Assembly: GCF_000526635.1 (NCBI RefSeq)
Contig: NZ_JAGL01000010.1
Location: forward strand, 62,112-126,111
Origin: Aminobacter sp. J41
Lineage (GTDB): Bacteria; Pseudomonadota; Alphaproteobacteria; Rhizobiales; Rhizobiaceae
DNA: 64,000 nucleotides
Direction: 5' to 3'
The notes beneath the pieces are model-generated. The model did no database searches. It saw nothing but the letters and a program-made list of their open reading frames with translations, and was not told where the DNA came from. The position numbers were made by a program, and so were the translations under genes. This document shows, piece after piece, positions 19,138 through 30,566 of this stretch (position 1 is its first letter; each line of letters begins with the position of its first letter).

Positions 19138-20159
19138 CCCTTGAGCACCACGCAGCTTTCGACCGGCAGCCGGACGCCGACGGCGTCGCCGGCGACAAAG
19201 GGCGTACGCTCGCGCGGGGTCGTCACCGAGACGATCGAGACGCCCTGGACGTCGACGAAGGTTTCGATGGTGCCGCCGAGGTCGCGGACGAAGGTGACGG
19301 TGCCGGTCAGCGTGCCCTGTTCGGGCGCGACCAGGCGCACGTCTTCCGGACGGATCGACAGATGGCCGCCGGCCGATCCCACGGCCATGCCGAGGCTCGG
19401 GAAATTGGTGCCGAGAAGGTCGCCATTGCCCTTGAGAGGCAAAAGGTTGGTCATGCCGATGAAGTCGGCGACGAAGGCGTCGGACGGCTTGCGGTAGACC
19501 TGGATCGGCGAGGCGGCCTGGCGAATGCGGCCTTCACCCATGACGACGACGAGGTCGGCCATGGTCATGGCTTCGCGCTGGTCGTGGGTGACGACGATGG
19601 TGGTGATGCCGAGCGACTGCTGCAGCTGGCGCAGTTCGACCTGCATCGCCTCGCGCAGCTTGGCGTCGAGTGCCGACAGCGGTTCGTCGAGAAGGAAAAG
19701 TTTCGGGCGCAGTGCAAGCGCACGCGCGATGGCGACGCGCTGGCGCTGGCCGCCGGAAAGCTTGGCAACGGGACGGTCGGCGAGGCCCGGGAGGCGGACG
19801 AGGTTCAGCAGCTCGTCAACGCGCTTCTTCTGCTCTGCCTTGTCAACGCCGCGGATGCGCAGCGGGTAGGCGATGTTCTCGCCCACGTTGAGATGAGGAA
19901 AGAGGGCGAGCGACTGGAACACCATGCCAAAGTCGCGCTGGTGCGTCGGAACGCCCGTCATGTCCTTGCCGTCAAGGACGATCGCGCCGGCGGTGGGGTC
20001 TTCAAGCCCGGCAATCATGCGCAGCAAGGTCGTCTTGCCGCAACCGGACGGTCCCAGCAGACACACGAAGGTGCCATGCGGAACGGAAAGATTCACGCCA
20101 TCGACCGCGTTCACGGAGCCGAAGCGCTTTGTGAGATCCTGTAGCTGGAGCCCCGACAT
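19134..20159 (-). CDS. ABC transporter ATP-binding protein, polyamine type (PotA-like)
   Basis: This 341-residue ATPase powers the adjoining permeases. It shows Walker A GPSGCGKTT, Q-loop FQSLALFPHL, the signature [15 protein letters not shown], Walker B LFLLDEPLSALD and a switch His in VTHDQREA. A C-terminal TOBE domain of about 100 residues follows (ISIRPEDVRL region). GAGGG lies a few bases before ATG 20159. A strong hairpin (20217-20247) separates it from the solute-binding-protein gene. Confidence 0.9.
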   Translation of the reverse strand: MSGLQLQDLTKRFGSVNAVDGVNLSVPHGTFVCLLGPSGCGKTTLLRMIAGLEDPTAGAIVLDGKDMTGVPTHQRDFGMVFQSLALFPHLNVGENIAYPLRIRGVDKAEQKKRVDELLNLVRLPGLADRPVAKLSGGQRQRVAIARALALRPKLFLLDEPLSALDAKLREAMQVELRQLQQSLGITTIVVTHDQREAMTMADLVVVMGEGRIRQAASPIQVYRKPSDAFVADFIGMTNLLPLKGNGDLLGTNFPSLGMAVGSAGGHLSIRPEDVRLVAPEQGTLTGTVTFVRDLGGTIETFVDVQGVSIVSVTTPRERTPFVAGDAVGVRLPVESCVVLKG

Positions 20160-20216
20160 GCAGTCACCCTCTTAAGGGCCGCGGGCGGTCTGGGTGCCGC
20201 CCTGCAGCGTGATCCG

Positions 20217-20247
20217 GATTTCCTCGTGCCATCAGCACGAGGAAATC
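20217..20247. repeat. Perfect stem-loop after the solute-binding-protein gene
   Basis: Thirteen bases (GATTTCCTCGTGC) are perfectly repeated in inverted order around a 5-base loop in the gap between the binding-protein and ATPase genes. No U-run follows on the minus strand, so it is better explained as an mRNA-stabilising or partial-attenuation hairpin that raises binding-protein expression over the rest of the operon. Confidence 0.65.
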
Positions 20248-20264
20248 GCAAGGCGGGATGATGA

Positions 20265-21353
20265 TCAGCCCGCGATCATCTCCGTCCACTTCTGGTTCAG
20301 CCAGTCGGACTTGGAGGTGTAGAGGTCGTAGCGGGGGATGATCGGATCGATCTCGGACGACACGGCTGCGAACTCTTCGTCGGTGAGGTCGAGCAGGTCG
20401 CGGCGGACGGTTGGGGCCGTGCCGACCTTGCGCGACAGCTGAGCCTGAATCTCAGGCTGGCACATGTAGTCGATGAAGATGTGTGCCTCTTCGCCCTTCT
20501 GCGAAGCGCGCGACAGCGCCCAGCAGCCGGAGTCGAGGATGCCGCCTTCCTTCGGGAAGGTCGAGCGGACCGGGTGACCATCGGCAGCCGCGAGGCCGGT
20601 CACGTCATGGTAGTACTGGCCCATCGGGATTTCGCCCGACTTCAGCGCCTGCTCGAACTGAGCCTCGTCACGGTACCAGAGGCGGACGTTCGGGCGAACC
20701 TCGGCGAGTTTCTCGAAGACCTTAAGCTGGCCTTCCTCGGTGTCGAGGGCGTTGGTGCCGCCGAAGAAGGTCTTGGCGGTAACTTCCAGCAGGAACGAGT
20801 TGGAGACGAGCGCGAGCAGGCCGAGCTTGTCCTTGTTGGCCTCATCCCACAGCGCAGCCCAGCTTTCCGGCGCATCCTTGTAGACGTCGGTGTTGGTGAC
20901 GAGCGTGATGTACCAGGCCACAGCACCGATGCCGGCAACGCGGCCATCCGGGTACTTGTTGACAAACTGGTCGAGGAGATTTCCGGCGTTCTTCAGCTTG
21001 GCGGTGTCAAGCGGCGTCCACAGTTCGGTCGCCTGGCCCTTCAGCATTGCAACCTGGGACATCATCGACAGGTCAGCCGGAGCCTGGCCAGCGCGGGCAG
21101 CCTGCTCGAGCTGAACAAGCCATGCCTCGCCCGTCGGCTCGGCAATTGACTCGACGGCGATGCCGGTTGCCTTGGTGAATTCCGGGAAGATGTGCTTGTC
21201 GAAGGAATCCTTGAAGTAGCCACCGTAGACGCCGACCTTGATCGAGCGGTCCTGCGCGCGAAGGATCGACGGCATGGCAAGGATGCCGGCCGTGGCCAGG
21301 CCCGCGCCGAGTGCGGCGCGGCGACTGATCCTGGTTTCAAAAATCTTGGTCAT
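20265..21353 (-). CDS. Extracellular solute-binding protein, polyamine type, Tat-exported
   Basis: This 362-residue periplasmic receptor fits the PotD/PotF family. The N-terminus SRRAALGAGLATAGILAMPSILRAQ is a twin-arginine signal peptide with a cleavage site after the Ala-Gln region. ATG 21353 is chosen because AGGAG lies upstream at good spacing and it directly precedes the signal peptide; the frame to 21425 is a shadow extension. It is encoded between the agmatinase-family gene and the ATPase. I cannot read the ligand from the sequence; the agmatinase neighbour suggests a guanidino or diamine compound. Confidence 0.87.
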   Translation of the reverse strand: MTKIFETRISRRAALGAGLATAGILAMPSILRAQDRSIKVGVYGGYFKDSFDKHIFPEFTKATGIAVESIAEPTGEAWLVQLEQAARAGQAPADLSMMSQVAMLKGQATELWTPLDTAKLKNAGNLLDQFVNKYPDGRVAGIGAVAWYITLVTNTDVYKDAPESWAALWDEANKDKLGLLALVSNSFLLEVTAKTFFGGTNALDTEEGQLKVFEKLAEVRPNVRLWYRDEAQFEQALKSGEIPMGQYYHDVTGLAAADGHPVRSTFPKEGGILDSGCWALSRASQKGEEAHIFIDYMCQPEIQAQLSRKVGTAPTVRRDLLDLTDEEFAAVSSEIDPIIPRYDLYTSKSDWLNQKWTEMIAG

Positions 21354-21434
21354 CGTGTTCTCCTCTGTATGGGCGGTCTTGGGTTGCGCCCTTTGTGTTA
21401 TGTTTAGCCGTTTGCCGGCTAGCATAAAGTGTGT

Positions 21435-22493
21435 TCAGCGGGACTCGCCAGTCACGAATGGGCTGAAAACCATCAGGCTCAGGATTTCGAACAGCATCTG
21501 CGCGCCGGCGTGCGCGGTGTTGGTCGTGGAGTCGTATTGCGGCGCCACTTCAACGACGTCGCCGCCAACAAGGTTCACGCCCTTGAGACCGCGGATCAGC
21601 TCGAGGATCTCGCGGCTGGACGGACCGCCGATCTCCGGCGTGCCGGTGCCGGGCGCGTAAGCCGGATCGAGGCTGTCGATGTCGAAGGACAGGTAGGTCG
21701 GGCCGTCGCCGACCACTTCCAGCGCCTTCTTGATGATCGCCGGAATGCCCATGGCAGGCATTTCCTCTGCGTGGATCACCGTCATGCCGGAGTCGTAGGA
21801 GAACTCCCACAGATATTCGGACGAGCCGCGAATGCCGATCTGGATCGTGCGGGTCGGGTCGAGCACGCCGTCCAGCACCGCGTTGCGGAACGGGCCGCCG
21901 TGGTGGAACTTGGTGCCGTCGAACGCGCCCGAGGTGTCGCAGTGCGCATCGATGTGGATCATGCCCACCGGGCGGTCCTTGCCGACCGCCTTGAGGATCG
22001 GATGGCTGATCGAGTGGTCGCCGCCGACCGAGAGCGGCACGACGCCGGCCGCGACGATCTTGCCGATCCAGTTCTCAATGTCCTGATGGCTCTGCTCGAG
22101 CATGTAGCGGCTGCGGAACGGGACGTCGCCCACGTCCGCAACACGCAGCTGCTGCACCGGCGCGCAGTCAAGCACGTGGTTGTACGGGCCGACGCGCTCG
22201 ATGGCGCGAACGGCGCGGGGGCCGAATCGAGAGCCCGGGCGGTTGGTCACGCCGAGGTCCATCGGCATGCCGACGATCGCGACGTCGAGGTCGCTGAAAT
22301 CCGGGTTCTTCGGGTCAACCTGGCGGAACGGCGCATCAAGGAAAGTCGGGATGCCGGCAAATGGTGCAACACGCGTATTGCCCGAGAAGATGCGGTCGGC
22401 AACACGCCGGAAGCGCGGGTCATAGATGTCGCCACCGCCGCCTTCGCCATACCGCTCGCGAAGTTTGGCGAGTTGTTCGTCGTTCCAGCTCAT
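21435..22493 (-). CDS. speB: Agmatinase-family ureohydrolase
   Basis: This 352-residue arginase/agmatinase-family enzyme hydrolyses a guanidino group to urea and an amine. The two-manganese site is complete: GGDHS, DAHCD and SFDIDSLDPAYAPGTGTPE. Agmatine gives putrescine; close relatives use 4-guanidinobutyrate or guanidinopropionate, and the sequence alone does not separate them. It is longer than E. coli SpeB (about 306) through an N-terminal extension of roughly 40 residues. ATG 22493 (MSWNDEQLAK) is preferred to the in-frame 22553. It starts the transport operon and is divergent from the LysR gene, which probably controls it. Confidence 0.85.
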   Translation of the reverse strand: MSWNDEQLAKLRERYGEGGGGDIYDPRFRRVADRIFSGNTRVAPFAGIPTFLDAPFRQVDPKNPDFSDLDVAIVGMPMDLGVTNRPGSRFGPRAVRAIERVGPYNHVLDCAPVQQLRVADVGDVPFRSRYMLEQSHQDIENWIGKIVAAGVVPLSVGGDHSISHPILKAVGKDRPVGMIHIDAHCDTSGAFDGTKFHHGGPFRNAVLDGVLDPTRTIQIGIRGSSEYLWEFSYDSGMTVIHAEEMPAMGIPAIIKKALEVVGDGPTYLSFDIDSLDPAYAPGTGTPEIGGPSSREILELIRGLKGVNLVGGDVVEVAPQYDSTTNTAHAGAQMLFEILSLMVFSPFVTGESR

Positions 22494-22647
22494 GATCAGA
22501 CCCCATTCTCGGTGCCAGCTCTTTCCGCGATGCGGCGTTCCCTGTGCCGGCATTTTTGAGGGATCGATCGTGCGTCATAAATCTTGGAAATTCAATTGAT
22601 ATTGTTGTACGCTATCGTGTGAGAAAAATTCACAACCGGGGATATGT
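22494..22647. promoter_or_regulatory. Divergent control region between agmatinase and LysR genes
   Basis: This 154-base gap turns abruptly A+T-rich near 22575-22640, including TTCAATTGATATTG and GAGAAAAATTCAC. LysR proteins usually bind such shared regions and repress themselves while activating the divergent operon. I cannot fix the exact box or promoter elements. Confidence 0.5.
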
Positions 22648-23637
22648 TTGGTCAAGCGTTTGCCGCCTCTGAATCCGCTGCGGGCCTTCGAGGCGACCGC
22701 GCGACTGGGCTCGCTGACGCGGGCAGCGGGCGAGCTCAACGTCACGCACGGTGCGATCAGCCACCAGATCAAGGCGCTGGAGGCCGCGCTCAATGTCCGG
22801 CTGTTCGAAAGGGACGGCGCGCGGTTCCGGCTGAGCCCGCAGGGCGCGGAGCTTTTGCCCGCGGTTTCCTCGGCCTTTGATGCCATCGCGGCCGCGACGG
22901 CGCGGATGGAACGGCCGGTGACGGCGGGCTCGCTGTCGGTCACCTGCGTTCCGGCGCTGCTGTCGCTGTGGGTGATCCCACGCCTTGCCAGTTTTACCTC
23001 ACGCTTTCCCGAAATCAGGCTGAAGCTGGAGGGGAGCAATGACGCGGAAGCGCTGCGCTCGCCGGATGTCGACGTCTCGATCCTTTATGGCGATGGAAGC
23101 TGGACCGACTGCTGGGTCAAGCGCTGGTCGCATCTCGACCTTTTTCCAGTTCTTAGCCCGACACTGATGAACGCCAAGCCGGTGCGCACGATCCGCGACC
23201 TCAGCAACCACGTGCTGCTGCACGCCGACGACGGGCGCGAGTGGCACCAGTGGCTGGCGGCGGCCGATGCGCTCGACCTTGCGCGCGGGCCGCAGCATCA
23301 TCTCAGCGATGCGCGGCTGGCGACCGAGGCTGCCCTGCACGGGCATGGCATCGCGCTGGGCGACACGATGACGGCGGCGGGCCTGCTCGCCAAAGGCCAA
23401 CTGGTCGCGCCGTTCAACCTGGCGGTGCCCGCCGCCGACGCCTTTTACGTTGCGTGCCGGAGTGACCTGCGCTCCGTGCCGGTGGTCAGCGTATTCATAG
23501 ACTGGCTGTTTGCGCAGCTGGAGGAAGAAGATGCCCGCGCCGAGCCGCAAGGCCTGGCGCTCAGGACAAAGCTGCGTAGCGCTGATGGCGCACGCAGCAA
23601 GCGAAAAGTCACTTCGAACGCAAAGACAAGAGCATGA
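22648..23637 (+). CDS. LysR-family regulator (GcvA-like subgroup)
   Basis: This 329-residue regulator has an N-terminal winged helix-turn-helix (PPLNPLRAFEATARLGSLTRAAGELNVTHGAISHQIKALE pattern, residues 4-60) and a C-terminal effector-binding domain. The opening and the VTHGAISHQI recognition helix are those of the GcvA subgroup. The start appears to be TTG 22648, preceded by GGGGAT; an ATG at 22644 is in another frame. The last ~35 residues are basic and unusually long for the family. Its stop overlaps the aminotransferase start (ATGA), and it is divergent from the agmatinase operon, so it probably senses a related amine or amino acid. Confidence 0.82.
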   Translation: MVKRLPPLNPLRAFEATARLGSLTRAAGELNVTHGAISHQIKALEAALNVRLFERDGARFRLSPQGAELLPAVSSAFDAIAAATARMERPVTAGSLSVTCVPALLSLWVIPRLASFTSRFPEIRLKLEGSNDAEALRSPDVDVSILYGDGSWTDCWVKRWSHLDLFPVLSPTLMNAKPVRTIRDLSNHVLLHADDGREWHQWLAAADALDLARGPQHHLSDARLATEAALHGHGIALGDTMTAAGLLAKGQLVAPFNLAVPAADAFYVACRSDLRSVPVVSVFIDWLFAQLEEEDARAEPQGLALRTKLRSADGARSKRKVTSNAKTRA

Positions 23638-24830
23638 CGTCAGCAGATTACGTGAAGCCGTCCTTCAACCCGCTGGTCGAGAAGCTGGCGCCACCGCCGA
23701 TCCCGTCTGTCCAGGCCTGGGCGCGCAGCTATGACGGCGCGCACGGCAACCTCATCGACATGTCGCAGGCCGTGCCGGGCTACGCCCCGCATGCCGACCT
23801 TCTGAAGTGGCTCTCTGATGCTGCCGGTTCGCCTGCTTATGCCGGCTATGGCGCGATCGAGGGCGATCTTGAACTGCGCAAAGTCTACGCGGAGCATGTC
23901 GGATCGCTCTACGGGACGATGCTGACGGCGGCGAACATTCACCTCACCGCCGGCTGCAACCAGGCCTTCGTCGCGACGATCACCGCGATCGCCAAGGCGG
24001 GCGATGCAGTGCTGATGACCAATCCGTGCTACTTCAACCACGAGACAACGCTGCAGATGATGGGCATCGAGCCGCGTTACTTCCCTTGCCACGCCGAGAA
24101 CGGTTTTGTGCCGCGCGTCGAGGATGTCGAGGCGGCGCTGGATGGCGTAAAGGTGCTGGCGCTGGTGACGCCGAACAACCCCACCGGCGCTGTCTATCCG
24201 GCCGAAGTCATCAGCGAGATCTTCGAGCTCTGCCGCCGCAAGGGGATCTGGCTGGTGCTCGACGAGACATATCGCGACTTCATCGAGCCCGGGGCAGGGC
24301 GCCCGCACGCGCTGTTCGACGTCAAGGATTGGCGCGACTACCTCATCCAGCTCTACAGCTTCTCGAAGTCTTTCTGCATTCCTGGCCATCGCCTCGGCGC
24401 GATCACTGCGAGCGAAGCCGTCATCGAGCAGGTGGCGAAGGTGATGGACAATCTGCAGATCTGCGCCCCCCGCACGCCACAGTTTGCCGTGGCCAGGGGC
24501 ATCCCGGCGCTGGTCGACTGGCGCGAGGAAAACCGGTTGGAGATCGGCCGCCGCGCTGCCGCGATGCGCGCTGCGTTTGCCCGTCAGAACGGCTGGCAGC
24601 TGCAGGCGATCGGCGCCTATTTCGCCTTCGTCCGCCATCCCTTCGAGGGACTGACCTCGTCGCAGGCTGCCGAGCGTCTGGCCAAAGATTTCGGCATTGT
24701 CACGATCCCCGGCTCGTATTTCGGCGAGGGGCTCGAGCAGCACCTGCGCGTTGCATTTGCCAATGTCGACGCCGAGCAGATCGCTGAAATGGGCAAGCGC
24801 CTGCGCCGCATCGACGTCGATCAGATGTGA
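23634..24830 (+). CDS. Pyridoxal-phosphate aminotransferase (class I/II)
   Basis: This 398-residue fold-type I aminotransferase has the PLP-binding residues in order: [12 protein letters not shown] with the conserved Asn, DETYRDF with the Asp-Tyr pair, and the Schiff-base Lys in YSFSKSF, followed by HRLGAI. Its amino donor is not evident. Coupling to the LysR gene by ATGA and the divergent agmatinase operon suggest a role in nitrogen release from the same imported compound, for example transamination of a diamine or amino acid product. Its end overlaps the convergent E3 gene by 10 bases with no room for a terminator. Confidence 0.85.
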   Translation: MTSADYVKPSFNPLVEKLAPPPIPSVQAWARSYDGAHGNLIDMSQAVPGYAPHADLLKWLSDAAGSPAYAGYGAIEGDLELRKVYAEHVGSLYGTMLTAANIHLTAGCNQAFVATITAIAKAGDAVLMTNPCYFNHETTLQMMGIEPRYFPCHAENGFVPRVEDVEAALDGVKVLALVTPNNPTGAVYPAEVISEIFELCRRKGIWLVLDETYRDFIEPGAGRPHALFDVKDWRDYLIQLYSFSKSFCIPGHRLGAITASEAVIEQVAKVMDNLQICAPRTPQFAVARGIPALVDWREENRLEIGRRAAAMRAAFARQNGWQLQAIGAYFAFVRHPFEGLTSSQAAERLAKDFGIVTIPGSYFGEGLEQHLRVAFANVDAEQIAEMGKRLRRIDVDQM

Positions 24831-26218
24831 ATGGCGTGACCGAGGGCTTTCAGGGCGGCTTCCTGGAAACCTTCGCTCTGCGTCGGATGGGCGTGGATGG
24901 TGCCGGCAATGTCCTCCAGCCGCGCCGCCATCTCTAGTGCGAGCGAGAAGGTCGCCGACAGCTCGGAAATGCCTGAGCCGACGCCCTGGATGCCGACGAC
25001 GAGGTTGTTGTCGGCCCGCGCGACGACCCGGACGAAGCCAGCCTCGCCCTGCAGCGTCATCGCCCTGCCGTTGGCCGCAAACGGGAACTGGCCGACCTTC
25101 ACCTCGATGCCCCCCTGCCGCGCCTCATCCGGCGACAAGCCGACGCTGACGATTTCCGGATCGGTGAAGCAAACGGCGGGGATCGCCCGCTTGTCCCAGC
25201 TGCGGCGCTTGCCGGCGATGATCTCGGCAACCATCTCGCCCTGCGCCGTCGCCCGATGCGCCAGCATCGGCTCGCCCGTGACGTCGCCAATCGCATAGAT
25301 GCCCCGCATCGACGTGCGGCACTGTTCGTCGATGCGGATGAAGGGGCCGGCCATATCCAAGTCGATTTCTTCGAGGCCCCAGCCGTCAGTCTTTGGCCTG
25401 CGGCCGACCGTGACGAGGATCTTTTCGGCGCTGATCGTCTTCTGGTCGCCCTCCGCGGTTTCGATGACGAGGCCTTTGCCGTCGGAGGCAAGGCCCTTCG
25501 CCTTGACGCCGGTCATCACCGAAACGCCAAGTTCGTCGAGCCGCTTGAGAACAGGTCGGGTCAGCTCCGCATCGTAGAGCGGCAGGATCTTCGGCAGCGC
25601 CTCGACGACTGTCACCTTCGATCCGAGCTTGGCGAAGGCGGTGCCGAGTTCCAGGCCGATATAGCCGCCGCCGACGACGGCCAGCACTTTCGGCACCTCC
25701 TTCAGCGCAAGTGCTTCCGTCGACGAGATCACATTGCCGCCAAACGGCATGAACGGCAGCTCGACCCGGGCGGAGCCGGTGGCGATCACGATCGTCTCGG
25801 CGCGGATTACCTGCTGCCCGGTCTCGGTCTCGACCTCCAGCGTCTTGCCGTCGCGAAAGCGCGCATGGCCGACCACAGCCTTCACGCCCGCTTTCTTGAG
25901 CAGGCTGACGACACCGGAGTTGAGACGGCCGACGATGCGGTCCTTCCAGGCCACTGTCTGCGAAAAGTCGATGGTCGGGGAGCCATGCGAAATGCCAAGA
26001 GGATCGCGCCCCGCGGCAAACTTCGTTGCTCTGTAAAACTCGTCGGCGGCGTGGATGATTGCCTTCGATGGGATGCAGCCGACATTGAGGCAGGTGCCGC
26101 CGGCTTTCGCCGCCTCGACGATCACCGTGTCGATGCCGAGCTGGCCGGCGCGGATCGCGCAGACATAGCCGCCGGGGCCTGCACCGATTACCGCGAGCTT
26201 GCAGGAGATTTCCTTCAT
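24821..26218 (-). CDS. lpd: Dihydrolipoyl dehydrogenase (E3 of branched-chain 2-oxoacid dehydrogenase)
   Basis: This 465-residue flavoenzyme reoxidises the lipoyl groups of the E2 core and passes electrons to NAD. The FAD motif is [17 protein letters not shown], the redox disulfide is in [13 protein letters not shown], the NAD-binding motif is [12 protein letters not shown], and the C-terminal catalytic HAHPTQSE holds the His-Glu pair. Length and motifs are standard. It is the last gene of the operon E1alpha-E1beta-E2-E3, four bases after E2, so it probably serves this complex specifically. Confidence 0.93.
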   Translation of the reverse strand: MKEISCKLAVIGAGPGGYVCAIRAGQLGIDTVIVEAAKAGGTCLNVGCIPSKAIIHAADEFYRATKFAAGRDPLGISHGSPTIDFSQTVAWKDRIVGRLNSGVVSLLKKAGVKAVVGHARFRDGKTLEVETETGQQVIRAETIVIATGSARVELPFMPFGGNVISSTEALALKEVPKVLAVVGGGYIGLELGTAFAKLGSKVTVVEALPKILPLYDAELTRPVLKRLDELGVSVMTGVKAKGLASDGKGLVIETAEGDQKTISAEKILVTVGRRPKTDGWGLEEIDLDMAGPFIRIDEQCRTSMRGIYAIGDVTGEPMLAHRATAQGEMVAEIIAGKRRSWDKRAIPAVCFTDPEIVSVGLSPDEARQGGIEVKVGQFPFAANGRAMTLQGEAGFVRVVARADNNLVVGIQGVGSGISELSATFSLALEMAARLEDIAGTIHAHPTQSEGFQEAALKALGHAIHI

Positions 26219-26222
26219 AGGC

Positions 26223-27863
26223 TCACTCCACGAAAATCAGCGCCGGCGTTTCCAGCAGCGCCTTGAGGCGCTGGACGAAGACCGCCGCGTCCCAGCCGTC
26301 GATGACGCGGTGGTCGAATGACGATGACAGGTTCATCATCTTCGCCGGGATGAACTGCTGGCCATCCCAGACCGGTCGCACCATGATCTTGTTGACGCCG
26401 ACGATCGCCACTTCCGGATAGTTGATGACGGGGGTGGTTGCGATGCCGCCCATCGCGCCAAGCGAGGTGATGGTGATGGTCGAGCCGGTCAACTCCTCGC
26501 GGGAGGCGGTGCCGGAGCGCGCGGCGTCGGCCAGACGGTTGACCTCGCGCGCGCAGTCCCACAGGTCGCGCGCCTCGGCGTGGCGTACCACCGGCACCAT
26601 CAGCCCGGACGGCGTCTGCGTGGCGACGCCGACATGCACGCCGCCATGGCGGTGGATGATGCCGGCATCGTCATCGAAGATCGCGTTGATCTGCGGCTGC
26701 TCGGCAATCGCCTTCACCATCGCGCGCATCAAAAACGGCAGGATTGTCAGCTTTGGCCGGTCCGGGTGCCGCTCGGCATTAAGGCGGGCGCGCAGTTCCT
26801 CCAGCGCCTCGACGTTGACCTCCTCAACATAGGTGATGTGCGGGATGCGCGCTTTCGCCCGCGACATTTTTTCGGCGATGCGGCGGCGCAGGCCGACAAC
26901 CTTGATCTCCTCGACCGACGTGTTTGGCTGCTGCCCTGCAGGCGAGGGCTGCTGCGCGCCGCGGCTGATGAACTGGTCGAGGTCTTCATGGGTGATGCGC
27001 CCGGCAGGGCCGGTGCCGTGAACCTGGCGCAGGTCTATCCCCGCTTCCTTCGCGCGCAGGCGGACAGCCGGCGAGGCGAGCGGCTTCTCGCCCGTGGGGC
27101 GGGGGATGAGCGGAGAGGTTGTGGAGGAAGCTCTGCCTGCGGGGGCGGTGCTGACGGATCCCAAGTCTGCGGAAGCCGTGCCCGTGGATGCGATGCTACC
27201 CCCACCCCTAACCCCTCCCCACACGGGGGAGGGGGACGTTGGCGTGCCTGAAGCGGCAGAGCCAGGTCTCACCGCTGTCGTTGCATTCGGTCCTGCATCA
27301 TCTCCTACAGCGTCGCCAGCGTCCGGATCCCCGCGGTTAGCCGCTTCCAACGACGGGGCAGAGCGCGTTGGGGTGTCCGGTGGAGCGGGAGCTACGACGG
27401 AAGATGACGGCGCTGAGGCGTCAGCCTTGGACGAGGCTGCAGAGCTGGCAGTACCTTTCATGCCAGGCTCCCCCAATTCCCCTCCCCCTTGTGGCGAGGG
27501 GCTAGGGGTGGGGGTATCTTCATCCGCGTCGGCCTCTGGCGAGCTGACGCCAGTAGCGCCGGCTGCGTTGCTTGGCTCACCAGCAGGCTGCCCATCACCC
27601 CCGGCAACCTCCCCAGCACTTCCCGCCACCTCTATCTTCACGATCGGAGAGCCGACAGCTACGGTGTCGCCGATTTCGGCGCCGAGCCAGGTGATGGTTC
27701 CTTCGACCGGCGAGGGGATCTCGACGGTCGCCTTGTCGGTCATCACAGCGGCGAGGATGGTGTCCTCGCGCACCAGGTCGCCGACTTTGACGTGCCACTC
27801 GATGAGTTCTGCCTCGGCAACGCCTTCGCCGACATCCGGCATCTTGATGATGAATTCGGCCAT
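26223..27863 (-). CDS. bkdB: Dihydrolipoamide acyltransferase (E2) of branched-chain 2-oxoacid dehydrogenase
   Basis: This 546-residue E2 core protein transfers branched-chain acyl groups to CoA. It has one N-terminal lipoyl domain (lipoylated Lys in MTDKATVE, near residue 44), a peripheral-subunit-binding domain ([16 protein letters not shown]...GRITHEDL, about 263-298) and a C-terminal catalytic domain ending in [10 protein letters not shown] with the active His and Asp. The linker between the first two domains is about 180 residues, far longer than usual. It contains two inverted copies of a palindromic repeat, translated as [17 protein letters not shown] and [20 protein letters not shown] 27863 has GGAGG seven bases upstream; an in-frame GTG at 27869 overlaps the E1beta stop. 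Confidence 0.9.
   Translation of the reverse strand: MAEFIIKMPDVGEGVAEAELIEWHVKVGDLVREDTILAAVMTDKATVEIPSPVEGTITWLGAEIGDTVAVGSPIVKIEVAGSAGEVAGGDGQPAGEPSNAAGATGVSSPEADADEDTPTPSPSPQGGGELGEPGMKGTASSAASSKADASAPSSSVVAPAPPDTPTRSAPSLEAANRGDPDAGDAVGDDAGPNATTAVRPGSAASGTPTSPSPVWGGVRGGGSIASTGTASADLGSVSTAPAGRASSTTSPLIPRPTGEKPLASPAVRLRAKEAGIDLRQVHGTGPAGRITHEDLDQFISRGAQQPSPAGQQPNTSVEEIKVVGLRRRIAEKMSRAKARIPHITYVEEVNVEALEELRARLNAERHPDRPKLTILPFLMRAMVKAIAEQPQINAIFDDDAGIIHRHGGVHVGVATQTPSGLMVPVVRHAEARDLWDCAREVNRLADAARSGTASREELTGSTITITSLGAMGGIATTPVINYPEVAIVGVNKIMVRPVWDGQQFIPAKMMNLSSSFDHRVIDGWDAAVFVQRLKALLETPALIFVE
27197..27239 (+). repeat. Palindromic repeat copy A inside the E2 linker
   Basis: A C-rich then G-rich palindromic unit (TACCCCCACCCCTAACCCC... 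to GGGGGAGGGGG) lies in frame within the E2 gene. It matches copy B at 27471-27516 in inverted orientation with about three mismatches over 38 bases. The type is common as dispersed intergenic repeats in Hyphomicrobiales. Confidence 0.75.
27471..27516 (-). repeat. Palindromic repeat copy B inside the E2 linker
   Basis: Inverted counterpart of the copy at 27197-27239. Both copies keep the reading frame open, in opposite orientations, and add Pro/Ser/Gly-rich linker sequence. Confidence 0.75.
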
Positions 27864-27865
27864 GC

Positions 27866-28879
<1,014 letters not shown>

Positions 28880-28985
28880 GGCGGGGCCTCCGCGAAGATT
28901 GGCGAGGCGGGGCGCGGCGCCACATCAGCCGCTTCGCGACACATTCCTCGCAAATGTAAGAAGAACCACGTCGCGGCAGTGTGAT

Positions 28986-29022
28986 CCTCCCGTGCGAAGC
29001 GCGGGAGGTGGTCCGAAGGACC
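28986..29022. repeat. Twin-hairpin palindromic repeat between E1 genes
   Basis: Two adjacent stem-loops with GAA loops are present: a 10-bp stem (28986-28995 with 28999-29008, one G-U pair) and a 5-bp stem (29010-29014 with 29018-29022), followed by a G-run. The CCTCCCG.../GGTCC-GAA-GGACC layout resembles dispersed mosaic repeats of rhizobial genomes. Within the operon it may modulate mRNA stability between E1alpha and E1beta. Confidence 0.6.
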
Positions 29023-29057
29023 GGAGGGGGCGATGTCGGGCAGGAACCTATGCATCC

Positions 29058-30510
<1,453 letters not shown>

Positions 30511-30545
30511 ACAAAAGAAAAAGGGCGGCCGCCGGAGCGACCGCC
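30511..30545 (-). terminator. Rho-independent terminator of the sulfate operon
   Basis: On the minus strand an 8-bp stem, GGCGGTCG paired with CGGCCGCC (one G-U pair), encloses CTCCGG and is followed by CTTTTTCTTTT. It lies about 20 bases after the cysA stop. Confidence 0.8.
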
Positions 30546-30566
30546 AGCCAGAGGAGGGGGAATTTC

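Noticed and set aside
22644-22880. ATG-started short frame beginning 4 bases before the LysR start
   Set aside because: It is out of frame with the LysR domain, and the TTG at 22648 gives the conserved protein.
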